In this document: positions 14,887 to 22,722 of the stretch, piece by piece
How the letters are laid out: every line of letters begins with the position of its first letter
Numbering within the stretch: the stretch's first letter is position 1
Assembly (NCBI RefSeq): GCF_029948125.1
Contig: NZ_JASAMB010000001.1
Location: 496,001-560,000, forward strand
DNA from: Catellatospora sp. KI3
GTDB taxonomy: Bacteria; Actinomycetota; Actinomycetes; Mycobacteriales; Micromonosporaceae
Length of the DNA: 64,000 nucleotides
Direction of reading: 5' to 3'
Program-made: the position numbers and the translations under genes
The notes under the pieces: generated by a model
The model's input: the letters and a program-made list of their open reading frames with translations, nothing else
Told to the model about the DNA's origin: nothing
Database searches by the model: none

Positions 14887-15468
14887 ATGAACCTTGCAGA
14901 GCACCGCGCCGACAGCCGGCCCGACACCCGTGCCCGGATCCAGGCCGTGGCGCTCGAGCTGTTCACCGAGCACGGCTACGATGCCACGTCGCTGCGGGAG
15001 ATCGCCGAACGGCTGGGTGTGACGAAGGCCGCCCTCTACTACCACTTCAAGAGCAAAGAAGAGATCGTCGACAGCTTCAGCGCCGACCACTTCGACAAGA
15101 TAAAAGAACTGGTCGAGTGGGGGCAGCAGCAGGAGCGCACGCCGCAGTTCCGCCGCGAGTTCCTGCTGCGCTACAGCGAGCAGCTGTACCGGGGCCAGCA
15201 CCACCAGATCATGAAGTTCTTCCACCAGAACCAGCCCGCCATCAAGCACACGCAGAACGGCGCGCGGATGAAGGAGGTCTTCATCCAGGTCATCAACCTG
15301 CTGGCGGACCCGGTCGCGTCGACCCCGACCGAGCGCCTGCGCGCGGGTCTGGCCGTGATGTCCCTGCACGCCAGCTGGCTGCTGCTGGAGAACGAGCAGA
15401 TCACCGACGACCAGCGCCGCGAGGCCTCGGTCGAGGTGGCGCTGGAGCTGATCGACCGGCCGGCCTAG
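14887..15468 (+). CDS. TetR-family repressor
   Basis: A 193-aa repressor. N-terminal helix-turn-helix at residues ~14-60: RIQAVALELFTEHGYDATSLREIAERLGVTKAALYYHFKSKEEIV, an excellent TetR_N match. The C-terminal ligand domain is family-specific. The ATG at 14887 has GGAG 6 nt upstream; GTG at 14860 behind GGGAGG is an alternative adding nine residues. It should repress itself and the divergent MFS exporter. It ends tail to tail with the GNAT gene inside a 20-bp palindrome. Confidence 0.87.
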   Translation: MNLAEHRADSRPDTRARIQAVALELFTEHGYDATSLREIAERLGVTKAALYYHFKSKEEIVDSFSADHFDKIKELVEWGQQQERTPQFRREFLLRYSEQLYRGQHHQIMKFFHQNQPAIKHTQNGARMKEVFIQVINLLADPVASTPTERLRAGLAVMSLHASWLLLENEQITDDQRREASVEVALELIDRPA

Positions 15469-15476
15469 GCCGGCCG
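15457..15476. terminator. 20-bp perfect palindrome holding both stop codons
   Basis: The palindrome is centred on CCTAGG. The tetR stop (15466-15468) and the GNAT stop (15465-15467 on the reverse strand) share bases at its centre. It may serve as a bidirectional terminator. Confidence 0.6.
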
Positions 15477-15971
15477 CAGCGGCAGGCGCAGGCCGAGCAG
15501 GACCACCCCGGGCAGCGGCGACCAGTCGCGCTCGGGGCACCGCTCGAAGCCCAGCCGCTGGTAGAGGCGCTGGGCGGCCAGCGCGAAGTCGCGTACGCAG
15601 ATGACCACCGCCGCGCAGCCCGCCGCGGCGGCCCGGTCCAGGCAGGCGCGGACCAGGGCCTCGCCCACGCCGCGCCCCTGCGCCGAGGGCGCCACCGCCA
15701 GCATCCGGAACTCCGCCTCGCCAGGCCGGGACAGGTCGGCCAGCGGGGTGCCCGCCAGCGTGAAGGCGACCGAGCCCAGCACCCGCCCGGTCGGTTCGTC
15801 CACCGCCACCAGCACCGTGCCGTGCTCGGCCCGCGCCGCGACGTCGCGTAGGTGCAGCTCGTACGGGTGCCCCTCGCGGGTCTGCCCGTCACCGCGGTAG
15901 GCGGCGACGGACAGCTCGCCGATCTCGTCCAGGTCGGCTTCGACGGCCGCCCGGACCACGATCCTGTTCAC
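15465..15971 (-). CDS. GNAT-family N-acetyltransferase
   Basis: A 168-aa acetyl-CoA-dependent transferase. The acetyl-CoA pyrophosphate loop is LAVAPSAQGRGVGEALV (Q/RxxGxG/A form), preceded by the beta-4 EFRML; the C-terminal AAQRLYQRLGFERCPE is the usual beta-6 region. Acceptor substrate unknown. GTG start at 15971. It is followed after 7 bp on the same strand by the biotinyl carrier gene upstream, suggesting cotranscription from 16194. A GNAT gene also occurs in the corresponding mycobacterial block. Confidence 0.85.
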   Translation of the reverse strand: MNRIVVRAAVEADLDEIGELSVAAYRGDGQTREGHPYELHLRDVAARAEHGTVLVAVDEPTGRVLGSVAFTLAGTPLADLSRPGEAEFRMLAVAPSAQGRGVGEALVRACLDRAAAAGCAAVVICVRDFALAAQRLYQRLGFERCPERDWSPLPGVVLLGLRLPLRPA

Positions 15972-15978
15972 GGCAGCG

Positions 15979-16194
15979 TCACTCGATCACGGCGATGAGG
16001 TCGCCCTCCTGGACGACGTCACCCTCATTCACAGCGATCTTGGAGACGACGCCGTCGGACTCGGCGATGACGGGGATCTCCATCTTCATCGACTCGAGGA
16101 TGACCAGGGTGTCGCCGCCGGAGACCTCGTCCCCGGCCTGCGCCACGACCTTCCACACGTTCGCCACCATCTCGGCGCGAATCTCCTCGCCCAT
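15979..16194 (-). CDS. small biotinyl/lipoyl carrier protein, TB7.3-like
   Basis: A 71-aa stand-alone biotinyl domain. ESMKMEIP at residues ~36-43 carries the modified lysine of the MKM motif, followed by SDGVVSKIAVNEGDVVQEGDLIAVIE, the second half of the barrel. Length equals the mycobacterial TB7.3 protein. ATG at 16194 with AAGGGA upstream. The acyl-CoA carboxylase it might serve is not nearby. Such free-standing carriers are conserved beside sigR/sigH in actinobacteria. Confidence 0.92.
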   Translation of the reverse strand: MGEEIRAEMVANVWKVVAQAGDEVSGGDTLVILESMKMEIPVIAESDGVVSKIAVNEGDVVQEGDLIAVIE

Positions 16195-16340
16195 CGCCAG
16201 TCCCTTCTCCGCTGAAGCAAGACGTCCGTATCCAATCACGGAGCGCCTGACCCCGGTCGGCCAACCGGCGCATAGGATTTCGACTGACCTGCATCCGTCT
16301 GCGGGAGACCGACCCGCACGCTGTGAGAAGAGGTGTCGAC

Positions 16341-16415
16341 ATGGGCAAGCGCGCTCGTAAGAAGCGGCAGCGCAAGGGCTCGAAGGCCAACCACGGCAAG
16401 CGTCCCAACAGCTAA
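16341..16415 (+). CDS. 24-residue ribosomal protein bL37-like
   Basis: MGKRARKKRQRKGSKANHGKRP then NS and a TAA stop: 24 residues, 12 of them Lys or Arg. It matches in length and pattern the bL37 protein seen in mycobacterial 50S structures, with the conserved SKANHGKRPN ending. AGAGG lies about 8 nt upstream of the ATG. It is divergent from the biotinyl carrier and is followed 42 bp later by the MoxR gene. It is below usual gene-calling thresholds. Confidence 0.9.
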   Translation: MGKRARKKRQRKGSKANHGKRPNS

Positions 16416-16457
16416 ATCCGTTGCCGGGGTGCACGCCGGAGCGGACCATTCTCCGTC

Positions 16458-17519
16458 GTGCACTCCGCGCTCACCGTCACCCCGTCCCGGCTGCCCGACC
16501 TGCTGCTGCACGTCGCGGTGGTCCGACCCGTGTTCGTCTGGGGCGCCCCGGGCATCGGCAAGAGCTCCCTGGTCCGCGCCTTCGCCGACTCGCTCGGCCT
16601 GCCCTGCGTCACCCTGGTCGGCACCCAGCTCGCCGCCGAGGACCTGATCGGCGTGCCCGAGCTGGTCGACGGCCGCAGCCGCTTCGCGCCGCCCGAGTCG
16701 ATCGCCCGTACCGAGCCCTACTGCCTGTTCCTGGACGAGCTGAACGCGTCCTCGCCCGAGGTGCAGAAGGCCTTCTACTCGCTGATCCTGGACCGCCGCA
16801 TCGGCTCGTACGAGCTGCCGCCCGGCTCGATCGTGATCGGCGCGGGCAACCGGGCCACCGACAACGCGCTCGCCCGCCCGATGGCCTCCGCCCTGGTCAA
16901 CCGCCTGATCCACGTGCACCTGCGGGCGTCGGCGACCGACTGGCTGGCCTGGGCCCCCGCGGCCGGCATCCACCCCTGGGTGCTGGACTACCTCACCCAG
17001 CGCCCCGACCACCTGTGGAGCCAGCCGCCCAAGACCGAGGAGCCGTTCTCCACCCCGCGCTCCTGGCACATGCTGTCCGACGCGCTGACCTCGTACGGCG
17101 AGGGCGTGGACGAGGAGACGCTGCGGCTGCTGGCCGGGGGCACCCTGACCGCCGCCCACGCATCCGGTTTCTGCGCGTACGTCAAGACGGTCCGGCACCG
17201 CTACGGGCTGGACGCGATCATCCGCGGCGACGCGTCCTGGCCGCGCGCGGTCACCGACCGCGACCTGCTCTACTTCTTCGCCGAGACGTTCCGGGCCCGC
17301 CTGGTCAAGGAGCTGCCCGCCAGCCGCGAGCACGCCTCCCGCGCGGTGCGCGACTTCGCGCTGCGCGCCAAGGGCCTGCTGGTCGAGCTGGCCGAGCTCT
17401 CGCTGGAGTGCGCGCAGCTCGTGGTGGCCGCCGACGCCGAGGGCCGGCCGGTGCTGCCCGCCTGGTTCCTGGTCGAGGTCACCCGCGACCTGCCGCGCCT
17501 GGTCGCGGCGCGGGTGTGA
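16458..17519 (+). CDS. MoxR-type AAA+ ATPase
   Basis: AAA+ protein of 353 aa. Walker A GAPGIGKSS (residues 29-37), Walker B YCLFLDELNA (~88-97), sensor-1 region IVIGAGNRATDNALARPM and an arginine-rich ALVNRLIHVHL that fits the AAA lid. MoxR ATPases remodel or load metal centres with a partner VWA protein, and such a protein is encoded next, 4 bp downstream. GTG start at 16458. The client is not evident; it lies between a ribosomal protein gene and sigR-rsrA. Confidence 0.85.
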   Translation: MHSALTVTPSRLPDLLLHVAVVRPVFVWGAPGIGKSSLVRAFADSLGLPCVTLVGTQLAAEDLIGVPELVDGRSRFAPPESIARTEPYCLFLDELNASSPEVQKAFYSLILDRRIGSYELPPGSIVIGAGNRATDNALARPMASALVNRLIHVHLRASATDWLAWAPAAGIHPWVLDYLTQRPDHLWSQPPKTEEPFSTPRSWHMLSDALTSYGEGVDEETLRLLAGGTLTAAHASGFCAYVKTVRHRYGLDAIIRGDASWPRAVTDRDLLYFFAETFRARLVKELPASREHASRAVRDFALRAKGLLVELAELSLECAQLVVAADAEGRPVLPAWFLVEVTRDLPRLVAARV

Positions 17520-17523
17520 CCCG

Positions 17524-19371
17524 GTGAGCCGCCGCGCCCCGCAGAGGCTCGACCCGAACCAGGAGGCGTTCCGCGCAGCCGCGCAGGCGGTCAGCGGCCT
17601 GCCCATGTTCCGCCCGCTGAGCTCCGGCGGGATGGGCTGGCGGCGCGGCATCCGCCCGCACTGGACGCAGGACGAGCGGCTCGGCCGGGCACGCGGCTAC
17701 GCCCGGGTGAACCCGGACGGGCGGATCACGGTTAACAGCTCGGCCCGCGCCACGGCCGAGGAGTGGACCTGGATCCTCACCCACTGCGTGCTGCACCTGG
17801 GCTTCGGCCACCTGGAGCCGGGGCGCCGCGCCGACCGCGCCGCGCAGACGGCGGCGTGCGTGGCGGTGGCCCGCTTCCAGCAGCAGCTGCGGCTGGGCAA
17901 GCCGCCGTTCCCGGTCCCGGCCGACCTGCCCGGCGGCGACGAGGACCGGATGGCGCAGCTGTGGCGCGACACCGCGGTCCCCGCCGAGCTGGAGTCGCTG
18001 GGCTGCGGCGGCACCGGACCCGACCAGGACCCGGCCGACACGGTGCCCGACGACGACACCCCGCGCGCCGGGCGGGCCGCCGGGCCGCCGCCGCTCACCT
18101 GGCCCGAGCTGTTCGCCGTCGGCCTGGCCGCGGCCGCGACCGAGGCGGTGCGCACGGCGGGCGAGGTGCGGACCCGCCCCGAGGGCGAGATCGACCCCGA
18201 CAGCCCGTGGGAGCAGGCGCGGCGCTGGTTCGTCTCGTCGTACCCGCTGCTGGGGGCCCTGGCCGCGGGTTTCCGCATCGTGGCCGACGTGGAGCTGGCG
18301 CGGGCCTGGCAGATCTCGGTCGCCGCGGTGGACGCGACGGTCGGCGAGATCTACATCAACCCGCTGAACAAGCTGCCCGAGCCGCAGTGCCGGTTCGTGC
18401 TGGCGCACGAGATGCTGCACGCGGCGCTGCGCCACGGCGAGCGGGTCGGCCCGCGCGACCCGTACCTGTGGAACGTCGCCACCGACTTCGTGATCAACGG
18501 CTGGCTGGTCGAGATGGGCGTCGGGGAGCTGCCCGAGGACGTGCTCTACGACCCCGAGCTCAAGGGCAAGTCGAGCGAGCAGGTGTACGACGAGATCACC
18601 ACCAACCTGCGCCGCTACCGCAAGCTGGCCACCCTGCGCGGACGCGGCCTGGGCGACATTCTGGCCCACCCGGTGCCGGGCGCCGAGGAGGCGCGGCGCG
18701 CGGGCGACCTCGACGACTTCTACCGGCGGGCGCTGTCCAGCGGCCTGTCCTACTACGAGCAGGCCGCCGGGCGCGGCCTGCTGCCGGCCGGGCTGGTCGC
18801 CGAGATCAAGGTGCTGGACAACCCGCCGCCGCCGTGGGACGTGCAGCTGGCGCAGTGGTTCGACCGGTTCTTCACGCCGCTGGAGCCGCTGCGCACCTAC
18901 GCCCGGCCGTCCCGGCGCCAGGCCTCGACCCCGGCCATCCCCCGGCCCGGCCGCTACTTCCCGGAGCAGCTGGAGCGGCAGCGCACCTTCGGCGTCGTGC
19001 TGGACACGTCCGGGTCGATGAGCGCCGAGCTGATGGGCCGGGCGCTGGGCGCGATCGCGGCGTACGCGCTGGCCCGCGACGTACCCGCGGCCCGGGTGGT
19101 CTTCTGCGACGCCGCCGCCTACGACGCCGGGTACCTGCCGGTCGAGGAGATCGCGGGCCAGGTCCGGGTGCGCGGGCGCGGCGGCACCGAGCTGCAGCCC
19201 GGCATCCGGCTGCTGGAGCGGGCCGAGGACTTCCCCGCCGACGGCCCGATCCTGATCATCACCGACGGCGAGTGCGACGTGCTGCGGGTGCGGCGCGAGC
19301 ACGCCTACCTCATGCCCGCGCACGCCCGCCTGCCCTTCACCCCGCGCGGTCCCGTCTTCGCCCTGCGCTGA
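17524..19371 (+). CDS. VWA-like protein with zinc-metallopeptidase domain (DUF2201 type)
   Basis: A 615-aa partner of the MoxR ATPase. The middle holds a metallopeptidase-like domain with HEMLHAALRHGE: zinc motif His295-Glu296-x-x-His299. The C-terminal VWA-like domain starts with VVLDTSGSMS, an intact MIDAS DxSxS at residues 494-498, and later has ILIITDGECD. The N-terminus RPLSSGGMGWRRGIRPHWT and a second candidate histidine region (LTHCVLHLGFGHLEPG) belong to the DUF2201_N part. GTG at 17524. Together the pair looks like a chaperone-protease module of unknown substrate. Confidence 0.82.
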   Translation: MSRRAPQRLDPNQEAFRAAAQAVSGLPMFRPLSSGGMGWRRGIRPHWTQDERLGRARGYARVNPDGRITVNSSARATAEEWTWILTHCVLHLGFGHLEPGRRADRAAQTAACVAVARFQQQLRLGKPPFPVPADLPGGDEDRMAQLWRDTAVPAELESLGCGGTGPDQDPADTVPDDDTPRAGRAAGPPPLTWPELFAVGLAAAATEAVRTAGEVRTRPEGEIDPDSPWEQARRWFVSSYPLLGALAAGFRIVADVELARAWQISVAAVDATVGEIYINPLNKLPEPQCRFVLAHEMLHAALRHGERVGPRDPYLWNVATDFVINGWLVEMGVGELPEDVLYDPELKGKSSEQVYDEITTNLRRYRKLATLRGRGLGDILAHPVPGAEEARRAGDLDDFYRRALSSGLSYYEQAAGRGLLPAGLVAEIKVLDNPPPPWDVQLAQWFDRFFTPLEPLRTYARPSRRQASTPAIPRPGRYFPEQLERQRTFGVVLDTSGSMSAELMGRALGAIAAYALARDVPAARVVFCDAAAYDAGYLPVEEIAGQVRVRGRGGTELQPGIRLLERAEDFPADGPILIITDGECDVLRVRREHAYLMPAHARLPFTPRGPVFALR

Positions 19372-19378
19372 CAGACGA

Positions 19379-19404
19379 GAAGAGCCGCCCGAGGGCGGCT
19401 CTTC
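19379..19404. terminator. bidirectional terminator between VWA gene and rsrA
   Basis: Perfect 12-bp stem GAAGAGCCGCCC (19379-19390) with 19393-19404 and a minimal loop, between convergent genes. Confidence 0.85.
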
Positions 19405-19424
19405 CACATCCAGGGGGTACGGCC

Positions 19425-19700
19425 TCAGCCGAGCTCGCGCGCGGCCTCGTGGTCGACGACCAGCTCGGAGAGCTTGGCCCGCAGCCGCTCCTTGAGCTCG
19501 TTCGGCGCCTGCTCCTGCCCGCAGCAGCGGTTGACCAGGGCCTTGACCTCCTGCTCGATGCCGAACTCACGCAGGCACGGCGAGCACTCGTCCAGGTGCT
19601 GCTTGATCACGTAGCGGCGATCCTCGCTGCACTCCAGGTCGAGATAGAGGTAGACCTCGGTGAGCACTTCGCGGCAGTCGTTGTCCTCGTGGTCGCTCAT
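19425..19700 (-). CDS. rsrA: zinc anti-sigma factor RsrA/RshA
   Basis: Redox-sensing anti-sigma factor of 91 aa that holds SigR inactive until thiol oxidation releases it. The ZAS motif is intact: His35-x3-Cys39-x2-Cys42 ([10 protein letters not shown]), with additional Cys9 and Cys24 upstream and a CC pair at ~59-60. ATG 19700 overlaps the sigR stop as ATGA, so translation is coupled and stoichiometry fixed. Family and arrangement are those of Streptomyces rsrA and mycobacterial rshA. Confidence 0.93.
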   Translation of the reverse strand: MSDHEDNDCREVLTEVYLYLDLECSEDRRYVIKQHLDECSPCLREFGIEQEVKALVNRCCGQEQAPNELKERLRAKLSELVVDHEAARELG

Positions 19701-20530
19701 GACGCCTCCCGAGCGTGCTGACCCGTGAAGCCGCGCTCGGCGGCGTAGTCCTCCAGGAGGTTACGCAGATTGCGCCGACCGCGGTGCAGCCGCGACATCA
19801 CGGTGCCGATCGGCGTACCCATGATGTCGGCGATCTCCTTGTAGGAGAAGCCTTCCACGTCGGCGAGGTAGACCGCCAGCCGGAACTCCTCCGGCAGCGA
19901 CTGCAGCGCTTCCTTCACGTCGCTGTCGGGCAGCCGGTCCAGCGCCTCGGTCTCGGCCGAGCGCAGGCCCGACGAGGTGTGCGACTCCGCCTCGGCCAGC
20001 TGCCAGTCGGTGATCTCGTCCGTGGGCGCCTGGATGGGCTGGCGCTGCTTCTTCCGGTACGAGTTGATGAAGGTGTTCGTGAGGATGCGGTAGAGCCACG
20101 CCTTGAGGTTCGTGCCGTCCTCGAACTGGTGGAACGCGGCATACGCCTTCAGGAACGTCTCCTGGAGCAGGTCCTCGGCGTCGGCCGGGTTGCGCGTCAT
20201 GCGCAGCGCCGCCGCGTAGAGCTGGTCGAGGAAGGGCATCGCGTCCCGTTCGAAGCGGGCACGACGCTCTTCGACGCTGTCGGTGCTGGTCAACCGCGAA
20301 ACCACCTTCTGCAGTTTCTTCGGCTGCGGCTCCTCCACGACGGGCCGCTGCGCTGAGGCTGACTCTACCGATGCCAGCTGCACCCGGGGCGCGGGCACGG
20401 CGGTAATGCCGCTCACCGCGTCGGAGTCGAGCGCCGCGGGCCACTTGGGTGCGGAGAGCAGATTCTCCAGGGCCCGCAGGACCGGATCGTCGTTCGACCT
20501 TGCCAGGCAGCGTGTACCGGTTCGCACCAT
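19697..20530 (-). CDS. sigR: ECF sigma factor SigR/SigH, thiol-oxidative stress
   Basis: Group 4 sigma factor of 277 aa from ATG 20530 (AGAGGTGG upstream). Region 2 includes [37 protein letters not shown], and region 4 is [47 protein letters not shown]. The first ~85 residues precede region 2 and are not part of the usual 215-227-aa protein; Streptomyces SigR also has a longer form from an upstream start. Internal starts near the [13 protein letters not shown] segment could give the short form. A SigR-type promoter lies 52-78 bp upstream, indicating autoregulation. rsrA follows with ATGA overlap. Confidence 0.92.
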   Translation of the reverse strand: MVRTGTRCLARSNDDPVLRALENLLSAPKWPAALDSDAVSGITAVPAPRVQLASVESASAQRPVVEEPQPKKLQKVVSRLTSTDSVEERRARFERDAMPFLDQLYAAALRMTRNPADAEDLLQETFLKAYAAFHQFEDGTNLKAWLYRILTNTFINSYRKKQRQPIQAPTDEITDWQLAEAESHTSSGLRSAETEALDRLPDSDVKEALQSLPEEFRLAVYLADVEGFSYKEIADIMGTPIGTVMSRLHRGRRNLRNLLEDYAAERGFTGQHAREAS

Positions 20531-20581
20531 CGCCCACCTCTCGCCCTGGGGCCGGCGGGTGCCGGCCTGTCCGCGGGGTGC

Positions 20582-20608
20582 AACACCGCGTGGCGGCTCT
20601 CGCATTCC
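20582..20608 (-). promoter_or_regulatory. SigR-type promoter of sigR-rsrA
   Basis: On the reverse strand GGAAT (20608-20604), 19 nt, then GTT (20584-20582), fitting the SigR/SigH consensus GGAAT-N18/19-GTT. It lies 52 bp upstream of the sigR ATG, which fits positive autoregulation. Confidence 0.72.
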
Positions 20609-20662
20609 GGACGGCCGTGACCGGGTGGCGCCCGTCACCCGGGCCGCCGCCGGACCGCGGCC

Positions 20663-21295
20663 TCAGCGCGCCCAGCCGTGCGCGCGCAGAAACGCGACCA
20701 CCGCACCGGCCACCGCGGACGGGGCCTTGCGCAGGTCGTGCCGCTCCCCACCCAGTACAACGAGCTCCACCCCCAGTGCGGCACCGGGCACGCCGAACGG
20801 ATCTCGATCACCGTTGACGACCAGCGTGGGCAGCCCGGTGGCCAGCTCACCGGCCCGGCTGCGGTCGGGCTTGCCGGGCGGGTGCAGCGGGAAGGCCAGC
20901 GTGACGATGCCGACCGCGCCGACCTCGGCGGCGGTCCGGCAGGCCACCCGGGCTCCGCTGGAGCGGCCGCCCACGATCACCGGCAACCGCCCCGTCTGCC
21001 CCATGAGCACCGCGAGCACCGCCCGCCACGCCTCGTCCAGGTGCCCCGCCGGGGGCGGCGTACGCCGTCCGGCGACCCGGTAGGGCTGGGTGACCAGCGC
21101 GACCGCGACGCCCGCGGCCAGCGCACCGTCACGGACGGCGGTCAGGTCCGGGGCGTCGACGCTGCCCCCCGCCCCGTGCCCGAGCACGAGCAGCGAGGCG
21201 GGGACGGCACGGCCGCCCGGCACGGTCAGGTCGACCCGTGCCGGGCCCCGATCGGTCTCGATGGTCTGCGTGCCAGTGCGCACACCGACGATCAT
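20663..21295 (-). CDS. alpha/beta hydrolase (KANSL3/Tex30-like)
   Basis: A 210-aa alpha/beta hydrolase of the small cytosolic kind. Oxyanion loop LVLGHGAGGS near residue 37, nucleophile elbow GGRSSGARVA with Ser in G-x-S-x-G, acid in LVVNGDRDPFG and catalytic His in LGGERHDLRKA. Its ATG overlaps the stop of the upstream WhiB gene as ATGA, so the two are one transcription unit. Substrate unknown; dienelactone hydrolase-like and Tex30-like proteins share these features. Confidence 0.8.
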   Translation of the reverse strand: MIVGVRTGTQTIETDRGPARVDLTVPGGRAVPASLLVLGHGAGGSVDAPDLTAVRDGALAAGVAVALVTQPYRVAGRRTPPPAGHLDEAWRAVLAVLMGQTGRLPVIVGGRSSGARVACRTAAEVGAVGIVTLAFPLHPPGKPDRSRAGELATGLPTLVVNGDRDPFGVPGAALGVELVVLGGERHDLRKAPSAVAGAVVAFLRAHGWAR

Positions 21296-21825
21296 GCAGC
21301 GTGTGCGTGCTCCCTGGCCAGTAACGGCACGCCGTGCGGACGGACGTCCCGGTCACGCTCGGCCTCGCCGAGGGTGACCAGCGCCAGTTCGGCCCGGCTC
21401 TGCGTCGGCACGCGCCGGTTGGCGCCACCCCGGCGGGGCGGCTCCAACTGCCCCGCCGAGACCACCAGCTCCGGCTGGGGCCCGAACGCGACGTACTGCA
21501 GCTCCTCGGCGGATTCCTCCGTGCGCCAGGCGACGAGCATGGCCCGGCGTTCCCGGGCGGTCGTGCCGCCCCAGACGCCGTGGCAGTCGCCGACGCTCAG
21601 TGCCCAGGCCAGGCACGCCCCGGACACCGGGCAACGACCGCACAGCTGCACTGCTGCGTCGGCCGCCTCCAGCGGCGCCGGGAAGAAGGTCTCCGGATCG
21701 GTGGCCTGGCACGCACCTCTGGTCCGCCAGGCATTGTCATGACGCTCCCGCACCGCGCGCGCAAGACGCGGATCGCGGCGCGCGGCCGCGATTTCATGCG
21801 GGCGTGGAACCCGCGCCCGGGTCAT
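21292..21825 (-). CDS. WhiB-family regulator, long form
   Basis: A 177-aa WhiB-like protein with the four cluster cysteines Cys39, Cys62, Cys65 and Cys71 (TRGACQATDPETFF, QLCGRCPVSGACLAW) and the GVWGGTTARERRA turn. It is about twice the size of WhiB1, with an extra N-terminal helix and a ~70-residue C-terminal tail (PPRRGGANRRVPTQ and onward) of unknown use. ATG 21825 has GGGAGG upstream. Cotranscribed with the hydrolase. I cannot assign it to a numbered WhiB class. A hairpin in its leader is noted separately. Confidence 0.85.
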   Translation of the reverse strand: MTRARVPRPHEIAAARRDPRLARAVRERHDNAWRTRGACQATDPETFFPAPLEAADAAVQLCGRCPVSGACLAWALSVGDCHGVWGGTTARERRAMLVAWRTEESAEELQYVAFGPQPELVVSAGQLEPPRRGGANRRVPTQSRAELALVTLGEAERDRDVRPHGVPLLAREHAHAA

Positions 21826-21850
21826 TCCACCCACCTCCCCCGTGGGTCGG

Positions 21851-21874
21851 TCCCATCGCCAACTGGCGATGGGA
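21851..21874. promoter_or_regulatory. inverted repeat in the leader of the long WhiB gene
   Basis: TCCCATCGCCA (21851-21861) and TGGCGATGGGA (21864-21874), 11-bp perfect arms around 2 bp, 26 bp before the ATG. It could be a dimeric-regulator operator or an RNA hairpin. Confidence 0.65.
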
Positions 21875-22001
21875 TCCGGCTGAATGTCGTTGACGCTAAG
21901 ACAACCGCGCCACCGACGCTGTGTCTTACCGCACAGCGGGGAGTCGAGACAAGGGTTTACCCGCAAAGTCGTGACGCAAACTGTCACGATCCGACGCAAA
22001 A

Positions 22002-22679
22002 TCAGAACAGGGTTGCCGGTTCGGCCGATCCGGCCAGCCGATGGGCCAATTCAGGGCCGTCATTGCGGACGTCGCCCACCGCCGGGCCCACCGGGCGGAT
22101 CTCCACCGTGGACACGAGCTCCGGCCCCGGCGGGGTCAGCAGCTCCGCGTCGGCGGGGCCGCTCAGCCAGGCCGCCCAGTCCACCGGAGCCAGCAGCAGC
22201 GGCATCCGGTCGTGCACCTCCGCCAGCGCGCCCTGGGCCGCGGTCGTGATGATCGTGCAGGTCAGACCGAACCTCCCCGCGGTCCACAGCCCGGCGAAGG
22301 CCAGCCCGCCCGGCTGGGTCATGAAGTACGCCTGCTTGCCCTCGGGGGTGCGGGTCCACTCGTACCAGCCGTCGGCGGGGACGATGCAGCGCTTGGCCTT
22401 GAACGACGGCCCGAAAGCCCGCGACGAGGCCAGCGTCTCGGCCCGCGCATTGATCATCTTGAACCCGGTGCGCGGATCCTCCGACCACGGCGGCAGGAAG
22501 CCCCACCGCGCCAGGCTCACCACCCGGGCGGCGCGCGAGGCCGAGACGCGCACGATCGGCGCGGGGTCGGTCGGGGCCAGGTTGTAGTCGGGGGCCAGCG
22601 CGCCCGCCGTGTCGTCCTCGGCCTGGAACAGCTGGGACAGATCCACCGCCGTACGCGTCGTCGCATAGCGCCCGCACAT
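22002..22679 (-). CDS. SRAP-domain abasic-site processing protein (YedK/HMCES)
   Basis: Forms a covalent thiazolidine crosslink to abasic sites in single-stranded DNA, protecting them. 225 aa. Catalytic Cys2 is present in MCGRYATT; the other hallmarks are APTDPAPIVR, RWGFLPPWS, MINARAETL, RCIVPADGWYEW and the catalytic His in LAEVHDRMPLLL. ATG 22679 preceded by AAGGTGAG. Divergent from aroA with 43 bp between starts. In mycobacteria an SRAP gene also flanks aroA. Confidence 0.93.
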   Translation of the reverse strand: MCGRYATTRTAVDLSQLFQAEDDTAGALAPDYNLAPTDPAPIVRVSASRAARVVSLARWGFLPPWSEDPRTGFKMINARAETLASSRAFGPSFKAKRCIVPADGWYEWTRTPEGKQAYFMTQPGGLAFAGLWTAGRFGLTCTIITTAAQGALAEVHDRMPLLLAPVDWAAWLSGPADAELLTPPGPELVSTVEIRPVGPAVGDVRNDGPELAHRLAGSAEPATLF

Positions 22680-22722
22680 GCCGCTCACCTTACGCCTGCG
22701 TCCATCAGGCAGACTGGAGGGC

